Below are positions 1 to 9,380 of a stretch of 64,000 nt of DNA, one piece after another. How positions within the stretch are numbered: the stretch's first letter is position 1; each line of letters starts with the position of its first letter. The position numbers and the translations under genes were made by a program. The notes under the pieces are model-generated. The model saw only the letters and a program-made list of their open reading frames with translations. It was not told the DNA's origin and searched no databases. Source of the DNA: Apiotrichum sp. Y4204 (Eukaryota > Basidiomycota > Tremellomycetes > Trichosporonales > Trichosporonaceae); assembly GCA_025531455.1 (NCBI GenBank), contig JAMYHL010000087.1, forward strand, positions 1-64,000. The letters are read 5' to 3'.

Positions 1-66
1 CAGGTCGTGATCAAGGGCCATGCCGTTGCCGAGGTCAAGGCGTGGCTTGAGATGCGGGGATTCTAG
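1..66 (+). CDS. C-terminal end of probable mitochondrial ribosomal protein mL49 (Img2 family), partial
   Basis: The window opens inside an exon read in frame 1 that encodes 21 residues and ends in TAG at 64-66. The peptide finishes with VKAWLEMRGF after a basic VVIKGH segment. This resembles the C-terminus of the mL49/Img2 family of the mitochondrial large ribosomal subunit, which ends in a short helix followed by Gly-Phe. Only the tail is visible, so the family call rests on one short motif. It is an inference that the flanking sequence could confirm or overturn. The gene converges on the minus-strand gene that stops at 378. Confidence 0.4.
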   Translation, partial: QVVIKGHAVAEVKAWLEMRGF

Positions 67-377
67 GCGTTTTTCTTTGAAGTAGGGCATATGCATTGGT
101 AGAAATTGGGCCCGGGTGGAGGATATTGAGGTTGGAGAGAAGGAGAGGAGGAGAGGATGAGAGGAGGAGTGGAGATGGAGCGAGATGCGGACAGAGTGAA
201 CCCGGCAAGAAATGAGGACATGCCACACCCAATAAGACTGGACACTCTCCTGGGATCCTGGGGCTGCGCGACACGTACTGGAAACTGGAAACTGGAAACA
301 ATGCAATGCAATCATCTATGAGTGGTGCTGGTGCTACTGCTACACATCCGCCAACAAGATCATCGGCTCTCTGGCAA
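67..377. other. convergent intergenic region
   Basis: This stretch of 311 bases lies between two converging stop codons and presumably holds both 3' ends. It is purine-rich around 118-195 (GGAGAGA-type runs). I see no gene or RNA in it. Confidence 0.6.
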
Positions 378-1015
378 CTACACCTGCCGCTGGCTGGCAA
401 TCGACTCGCGGTGCGCGTTGCGCATCGCCTCAATCTGGCGGTCGACCGCGCCCGCCTCATCCTTCTTGCCCGCCATACGCAAAAGCTTGGCGCGGCGCTG
501 CAGCGTGAGCAGGTCCACGGCCTGGCCGGCGCGCTCGGCGCGGTTCGCAATGTACTCGAGCTTGAGCGCGTCGAGGCGTTCCGTCGTAAGTCTGGGGTTA
601 GGTTGGTGTTCGGAGACAGAAAGGAGCAGCTAGCATCGCTGTCTGCCTCCCCTCATTGCCACACTCACTCGTTCTTTGTGCACGCGTTCATCGCCTTGAA
701 CTGGTCGGCACACGCAAATGGCGTCGAGAACGTGCGTCCCTGCGCGCACTCGGCGAACGCTGGCGTCAGACTGAACGGTGCTTGAAAGCGGATGTCGAAG
801 CACCATAAGCCTTCGAGACATGGAAACCGACGATGTAGACGATGTACAGCTGCGTGCGGCCTCATCATGAACCACCCGACCGCCATGGCCTACATCCGCA
901 TGTCTACCCCTACCCTCCAGGACTCACCCCGCACAAAGCTGTCGCACACGCGCAGCGCCTCGGACTTGGCATGGGCCTCGACCTCCTCCTCCTCGCGGCG
1001 TGATAGGGTCTCCAT
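378..1015 (-). CDS. CMC1: Cmc1-type twin CX9C cytochrome c oxidase assembly protein
   Basis: Three exons on the minus strand (1015-928, 759-669, 591-378) join in frame to 130 residues. The protein starts METLSRREEEEVEAHAKSEA and carries the twin CX9C signature: Cys24-X9-Cys34 and Cys46-X9-Cys56. The first CX9C pair is completed only by splicing (VCDSFVR, then AFAEC). This arrangement, with an N-terminal Ser-Arg-Arg-Glu-Glu helix, fits the Cmc1 family. These are small intermembrane-space proteins, oxidised by the Mia40 relay, that help mature Cox1 and deliver copper to cytochrome c oxidase. The C-terminal 75 residues form a charged helix. The gene is divergent from the NUFIP1-type gene at 1334 and shares a 318 bp promoter with it. 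Another twin-CX9C protein (Cmc2-like) is the main alternative. Confidence 0.85.
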
Positions 1016-1333
1016 GGTTGGTGTGGTCGGTGGTGATCTGGTGTGGGATAAGCAACAGTAACAGCAACGACGGGGAATGAGCTCGAGGACGATGCCGGAC
1101 ATGACCTGTGGACATGTGGCCCTGCGGACGGCCCAGACTGAAGCTCGGACCTTTCCGTCTCGGGCTTTCGGAAATCATTAGCATTAATACTAGTCCCTAT
1201 CTAGCTCCCCCAAAAATCGTAATTCAACATTCTAATGCAACCTTCGCCCTCACGTGATCCCAAAAGTTGGACGCAGTGACATCCAGTGGCAACAAACCAA
1301 AACAAAACCTTCACTCTTCACACCACCCACACA
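1016..1333. promoter_or_regulatory. divergent promoter, CMC1 / NUFIP1-type gene
   Basis: This is the 318 bp between two divergent start codons. It contains an octamer E-box, TCACGTGA, at 1250-1257, about 80 bp before the plus-strand ATG. An AT-rich patch (1165-1185) contains ATTAGCATTAAT. No clear TATA box is visible. Confidence 0.55.
1250..1257. promoter_or_regulatory. palindromic E-box TCACGTGA
   Basis: This perfect 8-bp palindrome has a CACGTG core, the site class bound by Cbf1/USF-type bHLH factors in fungi. It lies in the divergent CMC1/NUFIP1 promoter. The same octamer recurs upstream of eRF1 (36926-36933). Function is inferred from sequence and position only. Confidence 0.45.
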
Positions 1334-2961
1334 ATGTCGAGGCAGAACCCGCTCCCGCCGCGTCCCGGCGCCTCAGCTTCGAGCACACCGAATCGTGGAT
1401 CAGGCGGACGGGGTCGCGGACACGCGCGCGGGCGGGGCGCGCGCAGCACCGCTCCAGCGACCACGAGCGGGGGATACTACGACTACGCCAACCCCGCCAA
1501 CTACGCGAATGCCGCCGGTGGCTACCCTTCCGGCGGGTTCGGGTATCCTGCTGCTACGGGATATGCGTATCCCGGGTACGCCGCGGGGGGATATCCTGCT
1601 GGCGGGTTCAATGCCGCGGGAGGGTATCCATACGCAAACTACATGTACAACTACGGCTATGGCGCCGCTCCAACCGCGCCGCAGGCACCGGCACCGGTAG
1701 CGGCGCCGGCCCCGGCTCCGAGCGCGGCGTGGCGCAATTGCTCGCATCCGGGGTGCAAGTTCACGGGACCGGGGCCGGTGGTGGTAGAGCACGAGGGGGA
1801 CCGACACCTGCTCTTCCCTGCGGGCGCAAAGGCCGAGCGCAGCGAGGAGGAGGAGCGGTATCTCGCTGCGATGGCTCGGAGTGGGGTCAAGCCGACGATC
1901 CAGGGTACGGGGATCGCGCTCGAGACGGACGAGGAGATTGCCGCGTGGATTGCGGAACGGAAGCGCAAGTGGCCGACGAAAGCGCGAGTAGAGGAAAAGG
2001 TGGGGAATAAAAAGAAGAAGAAGAGGGCTGACGATAGATGGAGGAGGATGCGAGTGCTGGGCCTGGGCCGCGGAAGAAGCAGCGTGTCGATCCTGCGCGT
2101 GCGGCCGAGGAGTGGGGCCGCGACGTGGCGGAGCAGCCTGCAAGCCGAGGAAAAGCGACGAGGGGACGAGGGCGGGGGAGGGGAGAGCGCTCCGCCGCGC
2201 CGGAGAGGACGCCCGCGAAAGCGGACAAGATTGAGGGAGACAAGGCGGACAAGGTTGACGTCGATGGGAAGCCCGCCCTCGTCGCGTACAGCAGCGATGT
2301 TGGCTCCGACTCGGACTCGTCCAGCTCCTCAGACTCGAGTTCGTCGTCCGACTCGTCCGACTCCGATTCTGATTCCGAAGCGGAGGAGAAGCCTGCGCCC
2401 CAGCCGAAAGATACCCGCCCAATCTGCAAGTTCTTTGCGCGCGGGCGGTGCAGGCACGGCGCGGGATGTCGGTATCGCCACGAGAAGCCCGAGAAGCGTG
2501 ATGGAGGTGCGAGTGGAGCAGAAGCCGGAGCGGTCGCTGGGGCTGAGGTGAAATCGCCTACAAAGGCCAAGTCCGGCCCGCCGCCACCCCCGCCGCCACG
2601 GCAGCCGCCGCAGAAACGCGCCAACCCCTTCGCGAGGCCGAGCATGCTCGGAGCGGTGCGTTAAATTCCATGTGCCTTGCTGACTCTCCAGTTGCTCGCC
2701 AACCCCATCCAGAACACGCTGTCGCAGCTCACGCAGACGATCCGCTTCCTCGTCGCTAATGATATGCTGCGAAATGTCGAGATGCGGCCCGGCGAGGCGG
2801 AGGAGCAGGCGCGGGAGCGGAACAAGATTGTTGTTCTGGAGGAAGAGGGCAAGGCCGAGGACGACGCAAAAAAGGCCGAGGGCGATGAGCTCGCCCAGCC
2901 TCCTACGGAGACAATCACAGAGTCCGCCACCAGTGGGCCCACAGCGACCACCACCGATTGA
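1334..2961 (+). CDS. NUFIP1: NUFIP1-family snoRNP assembly factor with C2H2-like and CCCH zinc fingers
   Basis: Exons 1334-1999, 2038-2655 and 2692-2961 join in frame to 517 residues. The N-terminus is a Gly/Tyr/Ala-rich, RGG-containing disordered region. A C2H2-like unit follows at about 135-158 (CSHPGC then HEGDRH). At about 186-222 is the diagnostic NUFIP1 conserved motif, IQGTGIALETDEEIAAWIAE plus KRKWPTKARVEEK. A Lys/Glu/Ser-rich linker leads to a CCCH finger near residue 350 (C-X7-C-X5-C-X3-H). The C-terminal exon is a helix (LLANPIQNTLSQLTQTIRF) with an acidic tail. NUFIP1/Rsa1 proteins bridge the snoRNP core protein Snu13/15.5K and the R2TP chaperone during box C/D snoRNP assembly in the nucleus. 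The first intron is 38 nt and the second 36 nt. The family call is strong; the CCCH finger resembles those of plant and basidiomycete members. Confidence 0.85.
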
Positions 2962-3005
2962 TATCCCTATTACGATAACTAATGTACATCTACACATCAT
3001 GCACT

Positions 3006-5948
3006 CTATTTTAGGGGATCAAAGTCGCCCCAGTCGGCGGACGCAGCCTGCGCTGCACCCCATGCCGGCTTGGGCGCAACAGTGGGCTGCATGAGGCCAC
3101 CGCCGCCCCAACCTGGCGGTGCGGGTGCAGACGGCTGCATCGGTGCCGCGGGCTTCGGTGCAGGAGGCGTGGCAGACATGGCGGCGAACAGGGACGATGA
3201 CTGGTTGCCCATGCCATTTCCCATACCGCCCATACCGCCCATTCCACCCATGCCGCCCATACTGCCGCCCCCTCCCATGCCCATACCGCTGCCGAAACTC
3301 GGCTGCGGTTGCGCCTGTGACGGGGAGCGGCTGCGTACCGGCTGCATGGGAGTAAAAGTCGGGAGTGTGGGCGACATGGGTTTCGGCTTCGGGACCTGCG
3401 GGGTGAGGGAGATGTTGTAGTTCGGCCCGGAGGAGGCAGAAGCCTGTGCCGGGCGTGGCTGTGAGGAAGTCGGCTGCATGGTGGAAGAGAAGGAGGGCTG
3501 GCGGGTCTGTGTTGGTGGGCTGAATGCCGCCTGGTTGAAGTTCGACGATGGCACCGGGCGAGCTCCGAGCTTGGAGGTCGACCGCCGCGGGGAAGTCGAT
3601 CCCGAGGCTGCCGGCGGGGCCGAGGGTCCGGAAGATATGCTGAGTCCGGGAAAGAGTGATGACTGAAGTTAAATAAGCTGACTTCAGTCTATTTTTAGCT
3701 TACCAGAGAGGGCTCTTCCGGCGTGTCATTCCACCCATCGTTCCAAGGATCAGCAGCTGGCGAGGTTGCAGGTGGCGCCGCTGACGAGGCGCCACCACCC
3801 TTAACAAGAGACTCAAAGTCGACCTCTTGGGAGTTGCTAAAGTCGAAGGGATTGTCTGAGGCGCCGTTCGTCAGACCACTCGTCTGTTCCTCCATCTTGC
3901 GCACTTCGCGGAGATGCTGGCTGTGCTCCTTCTCCACTCGTGCGCCAAGTGACTTGATGACCGTCATAAAACGTCCGAACTGGTCGGCATTCAGGAGCGG
4001 TCCGATGGACATGGACCACAGTTGCGGGAGGACAAGAGTGGCAATCTGCTCAACGCCGACCTTGGCGCCCATGGCTTCGTGCACCGAGAGCGTCGCCATC
4101 ATCACGGCCGGCTCCTTGGTCTTGATCTTCGCAAGCAGAGGGACGAGCTTGGTGGTGAGCGTTGTCGCGTCGAGGGTCGAGACCATCGCGCGGAAACATT
4201 CGAGCGTCTGCACCTTCACAGACAGGATGCGCGTGCGAGTGAAGACGATTGCGATCTTGACGAGAAGCACATTCTGCACCGTGCCGTAGTCCAGGATCTC
4301 GCACAAGTGCGGAACCGTCTTAAGCACGCGCTCCTGCACCTGGAGATGCTCGCTCTCGAGAGAGTTGTAGATGAGGGGCATGACGCCTGCGTAAGCTGAG
4401 GACAGCAGATGAACTCACTCTCTCTGAAGACTGCTGGCGTGGTCTTCTCCTCCAGTAGCGGGAGATTCTCGAGAAGCGCTGCGGTTAGCGTGTCCCGCAG
4501 ATAACAATTTCTCCACTCACTGAGCATGTTCTGAGCTGGGTCCTTGAGAGCGAAGAGCGGCTGCAACTTGGGGAGCACGATCGCAAACTCGTCCTTGCTC
4601 AGCACCTTGGAGATCTCAAACACGTTCGGGAGGAGGAAGGGGAGCAGGTACGGATCCTTCATCTCCTCGAGCAAGCTGAGGAGGATCTTGCCCTTCTTGA
4701 GACGGTCGGAAAAGTTGGGCAGCACACGGACGAGCCCTCGGAGGAAGGTCGCCTTCTCCTCGCGGGGTTTGGATGCGAACGTCGTTGGGTCGAGGAAATT
4801 GAGGGTCGAGATGGCGAGAGAGGAGAAGAATGGGTGGCTGGGAAGGGATTGAAGCGACATTCGACCGCTCGGTGTGCGGGTTAGCAGCTTGGGGATAAGT
4901 TCTGGAGTCAGTGGGTCACGAGTGAACGCCTACCCACCTTTGAGCTCGCTGCTGCAGCGTTGCCATAAGGCGCCGCGTGCGTACTCTTTTCGCACGAGCT
5001 GTCCTTCGGCACTTTCACGCAAGCTGCTCATGGAACCCTTGTTCGAGAACGGCGGCCGGCCGCCATTGTGCACAGCGAACAACACACATCCAAGGGAGTA
5101 GAGGTCGTTTGCGGGCGACAGCTGCGAGTCCAGCGCGTACTCGGGCGCTGAAGTCAGTACGGGTGGACAGCACTTGTACCCACCCAGATAGTCGAGCTTC
5201 CACTGAACCTGCGGGGGAAGGCGCGTGTCGACCTCCGGAAACTGAGCCTTGGTCGGTGCTCCGTCTGGTCCAGTGAGCGGGGTGATGAGGTTGAGGCCCG
5301 AGAGCTTCCAGTCGCCCTTGGCGTTGATTAGGATCGCATCGGGATTGAGGTTGAGATGCACGCTCTTTGCTTGTGTGTGGAGGAAGGCCAAACCCTTGGC
5401 GAGCTGGAGTGTTCCCTTCTGGATCTCCACCTCGTCGAGGTCAACCTCGCCGTCCCTGCTGCGCGATGCGCCACTCTTCGCCTCCTTGAACACGTTGCCC
5501 AGGCTGGCGGTTACCGTCTCCGTGACAAACGTAAGCTCCGTGCGGGACTCTTCCAGCGGCTCGACCATGTGGAGGATATCGGGGTGGCGGAGGCGGGAGA
5601 GCGATGTCGCCTGCAATGAGCCTCGACCTTGCGGCATTCACTCACCTCCTTCTTAAGCTGCTCAATCACATATTCCCTCCCGCTCCTCAAGCTGTCAAGC
5701 TGGCGTTTTTCAAACACCCATACGCTCACGTCCTTCCCCGTCGTCTTGTGCGTCGCGGACATGACCTTCCACAGCCCCACTTGGAACGGGTGCGCATGTG
5801 CCCCGGGGGCCGGGGACGCGCGCCCCGAGCCGCCTGCCCGTGCCGCGAGGTTTGTGCTCGACGCCGACGGAGACGGCCCGTTCCCGTGTACCGTGTATGC
5901 GGAGAGTGTCGACGACTTGCCGAAGAGGGTCGACGCGGCCGCGAACAT
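3006..5948 (-). CDS. SCY1: SCY1/SCYL2-family pseudokinase
   Basis: Seven exons (5948-5646, 5610-5184, 5147-4938, 4901-4521, 4478-4419, 4386-3704, 3662-3006) join in frame to 906 residues. Residues 1-340 form a kinase fold, seen in the YLAPEY segment created by splicing and in NDLYSLGCVLFAVH. The catalytic residues are degenerate: HRD is replaced by HLN (186-188) and DFG by SGL (205-207). It is therefore a pseudokinase, as in the Scy1/SCYL family. A HEAT-like helical region follows (about 345-640), with typical segments such as VMPLIYNSLESEHLQVQERV. The tail is Pro/Gly/Met-rich, includes a run of Met-Gly-Gly units near 3230-3270, and ends WGDFDPLK. SCYL proteins act in clathrin-linked Golgi/endosome traffic. 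The six introns are 32-42 nt. The gene is divergent from UTP13. Confidence 0.87.
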
Positions 5949-6352
5949 GTTGAGATGAGTGTGGTGTGAAGAGTGAGATGCGCATCAATGCGTTAAACGC
6001 TCTTACGGTTTGCCCCATGCTGTCATGCACTCGGTGGCCATCGGCTGTTGTCGAGCTCGTCGTGGCGCGTGAGCCTACCCCGCATCGGGGCTGGGCATCT
6101 CCCCGCATCCACACCACGTGGTACCACGTGGAAAACATTTGGCTCAGTTTGTGCCCCCCGGATAACAGAAAGTTGTCGATCTTCATGTCCACCCTCGAGA
6201 TCGAGATCGAGCACCATGAACGAAAGTTCCAGAGACTACCCTCTGCCTCTCATCTCTCCAACACTATCGACGCGTAGGCTGTATAGACTACACGCTCCAA
6301 TTCAGGACGCCGAACGACTTTCTAAGATCGGCTGCGCTCAACTTTCAGCACA
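5949..6352. promoter_or_regulatory. divergent promoter, SCY1 / UTP13
   Basis: This is the 404 bp between the two divergent starts. The main element is an 18 bp perfect palindrome with two E-boxes at 6114-6131 (listed separately). CTCGAGATCGAGATCGAG at about 6193-6210 is a small GATCGA repeat near the UTP13 side. Confidence 0.55.
6114..6131. promoter_or_regulatory. double E-box inside a perfect 18 bp palindrome
   Basis: The sequence CCACGTGGTACCACGTGG equals its own reverse complement. It holds two CCACGTGG sites whose CACGTG cores are 10 bp apart centre to centre, about one helical turn, so two bHLH dimers could bind on the same face. It lies midway between SCY1 and UTP13. Confidence 0.55.
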
Positions 6353-9253
6353 ATGAACGGCTCCTCCAAACGGCAGCTCAAGACGAGGTACGCCGCTTGC
6401 ATCTGGTAGTCCAAGGACGCAACTGACAGCAGCTTCCGCGCATCGCCCACCTCGATCCGGCCGCTGTACACCGGTGGACCGGTGCTGCTCACGCGCGATG
6501 GAGAGTGGCTCATCACGACCATGGGCGAGGAGGTGCTCGTGACCGAGATCCGCACTGGCCGGGGTGTCGCGCGCGTGAAGGGAGTGAGTCCCCGAGGAGT
6601 TCTGCTTCGCACCTGTGAACCTCTGACACGCAGGACACGACAGCGATCACAGCACTTGCGCTGTCGTATCACACCGCGCCGCCAACGCTTATCACGTGTC
6701 ATCAGTCGAACACTCTGCGATACTACCCTTTGCCGGAGGAGATCGCGACGACGCCCAAGCCGCCGCTACTGACGTACACGCGCGCGCTCCCGCGGGCGTC
6801 CTCGGCACCGATTCTCTTGGCCACTGTGTCTCCTGACTCAACACTTCTCGCGACGGCATCATCTGACGGAGTAGTCAAGGTGTGGGATCTTGCAGGGGGA
6901 TACGTGACCCATTTGTTCCGCGGGCACGGCGGGCCCGTCTCGGCGCTGCACTTCTCCTTCCCGACAACAGGGGACGAGCGGCAAAAGATGGAGCTGTGGA
7001 CGGGATCGACGGACACCAAAGTGCGGGTGTTCGACCTGCGGGACGCGGGCGCTCGTGTTGTGGTCGGCGGCGGTGGCGGAGCGAAGCCGAGAGCAGTGCT
7101 TGACGGGCATGTGAGCGTTGTGCGTGGGATCGCGGTGTCGGACGATGGGCGGTGGGCGGTGACCGGCGGCCGTGACAAGGTTGTCCTGGTCTGGGATCTC
7201 GGGGACGGAAAGGGCAAAGGCAAGGCTGCTGCCCCGAAGATCGTGCAGACCCTTCTTGCGAACGAGCAGGTCGAGGCACTGGGGCTGTTGCCCCGCGACC
7301 AGGCTGTGACTGGGAGCAGTGCGGGGCGCTTGTTGTGCTACACTGCTGGCGACGCGGGACGGGTGCGCGTCTGGGACGTCCTCAAGGCCACCGAGGTCGC
7401 CGTCATGAAAGGTGTCGAGGGTGTGGACGAGGCGGTGGATGACGAGGACGAGCAGCGGGGTGTGATTCAGGCCATGTGAGTAGACTGCGACTGAGCAACA
7501 ATCTCGGCTCCGCTGACTCCAGGTACGACGCAACTACATCTTCTCTGGTGTCGGTGCACGCCGACCAGAACATCATCTTTCATTCACTCTCCACACTTGC
7601 CCCGTCTCGGCAGGTCATCGGCTTCAACGACGACATCGTGGACGCGGGTTTCCTCAGCGCTGAGGGCGAAGAGCCGACGCATGTCGTGCTTGCAACAAAC
7701 TCGTCGCTCGTTAGGGTGTACTCCACCTTGGAGTTTGACGCCCGCCTGCTGAGCGGACATCGCGATATGGTGCTGTGTCTTGACCGCTCGCCCGACGGTC
7801 GGTGGCTCGTGACGGGCGCCAAGGACCGCACTGCGCGCATCTGGGTGCCGGGTGGGCCGAGCGGGTGGCGGTGTGTCGCAATCTGTGAGGGCCACGCGGA
7901 GGCTGTCGGTGCCGTCGTCTTCTCGAAGAAGATGGAGCCCGGACAGGGCCGTTTCCTCTTCACGGCCTCGCAGGACCGGACAGTCAAGATGTGGGATCTC
8001 TCGCAGGTTGACGAGGAGGCAGACGAGCCTCTCAAGGTGCGCTCCCTCGCGACGTTGCGTATCGCGGACAAGGACATCAACTCGCTGGATCTCGCGCCAA
8101 ACGACCGCTTCCTCGTCTCCGGCTCGCAGGACAAGCTCGTCAAGCTCTTCGAGGTCGAGTACAGCGGCTCCGGCGCCGCGGCGCAGGGTGCCGTCCGCCA
8201 CATCGGGACGTGCAAGGGCCACCGGCGCGGTGTGTGGACTGTCAAGTTTTCGCGCAACGACCGCATCGTCGCGTCCGGCGCGGCTGACCGCACGATCAAG
8301 CTCTGGAGCCTCGACGACTTTACGTGTCTCAAGACGTTTGAGGGACACACAAACTCGGTGCTCCGCGTGGACTTTATGAGCGCGGGCATGCAGCTCGTCT
8401 CGTCGGCGGGCGATGGTCTTGTCAAGCTCTGGAACATCAAGGACGAGGAGTGTGTCGCTACGCTCGACAACCACGAGGACAAGGTGGGTAGATACTTTGA
8501 TTGTTCTCGGTCTAACTCCAGGTATGGGCGCTTGCCGTCTCGCCGTCCGAGGAGACGATCCTGTCCGCAGGCGCAGACTCGGTCGCGACTTTCTGGGAGG
8601 ACTCGACAGCCGCAGAGCAGGACGAGAAAAACGCCGCACTGATTGCCGCTGTGCAGTCCGAGCAGGACTTCAACAACTTTGTCATGGTAAAGGACTACCG
8701 GCGCGCAATCCAGCTCGCGCTCGCAATGTCCCAGCCGGGCCGCCTACTTTCCCTCTTCCGCACGGTCATTACCAGCGCGAGCGGCGGGACAGATACCGAC
8801 GAAGCAGTCACCGCGTCCGTGTCCCCCGAGATTGACGAGGTGGTGCGCACACTCCCGCCGCTCGACCTCGTGCGCCTCCTCAAGCACGTGCGCGACTGGA
8901 ACGCGAATGCCAAGAACGCGCCCGTCGCCCAGGCGCTCCTCCACGCCATCTTCCGTCTCAAGACGCAGGAAGAGATCCTCGCTGCGTTCGAAGCTGCCGC
9001 TAACCCCCCTAAAGAGGAGGAGAGCGATAGCGACAGTGACGACGACGAGGCGGCTGAGCGGGCGCGCGCAGTGGCAAAAAAGACGACCGCACCAACCATC
9101 TCGATGCGCGAGCTCCTTGACTCGCTCATTCCCTACTCTGAGCGCCACATGGGCCGTGTCGACCGCCTCGTCCAGGAGAGCTATATCCTCGACTACACCA
9201 TCAGCGAGATGGACGGAGGCATGTTCGGCACCGAGATCATGGAAGTCGAGTAA
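6353..9253 (+). CDS. UTP13: U3 snoRNP / SSU processome WD40 protein Utp13 (TBL3)
   Basis: Exons 6353-6387, 6433-6583, 6634-7475, 7523-8483 and 8522-9253 join in frame to 906 residues. Two blocks of WD40 repeats fill residues 1 to about 690. Clear repeat ends include VVKVWDL, KVRVFDL, VVLVWDL, TARIWVP, TVKMWDL, KLVKLFE, TIKLWSL and LVKLWNI. The last 200 residues are the Utp13 C-terminal domain: LIAAVQSEQDFNNFVMVKDY, then LLKHVRDWN and a final RHMGRVDRLVQESYILDY. This C-terminal domain separates Utp13 from other WD40 proteins. In yeast it is a UTP-B subunit that works on 18S pre-rRNA in the nucleolus. The first exon is 35 nt. Its acceptor is a tandem ACAGCAG, so one extra Ser residue is possible. 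An acidic Ser/Asp insert lies near 9010-9055. Confidence 0.9.
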
Positions 9254-9380
9254 TCGAGTTATAGATATCATTATGCATCACATGCTACAGGCGTGTATCC
9301 AGGTATCCCAAGAGTCTAACAGATGATGGGTAGATCGTGTCGGTCGTGGGTGATGCACATGCGTGGGGACTATACGTGTT
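9254..9380. other. convergent 3' spacer, UTP13 / SRF1-like gene
   Basis: This spacer of 127 bases lies between two converging stop codons. No internal feature is seen. Confidence 0.5.

Noticed and set aside
1400..2422. 340-codon minus-strand frame
   Set aside because: It is antisense to the NUFIP1-type gene, which has clear zinc-finger and family motifs on the plus strand.
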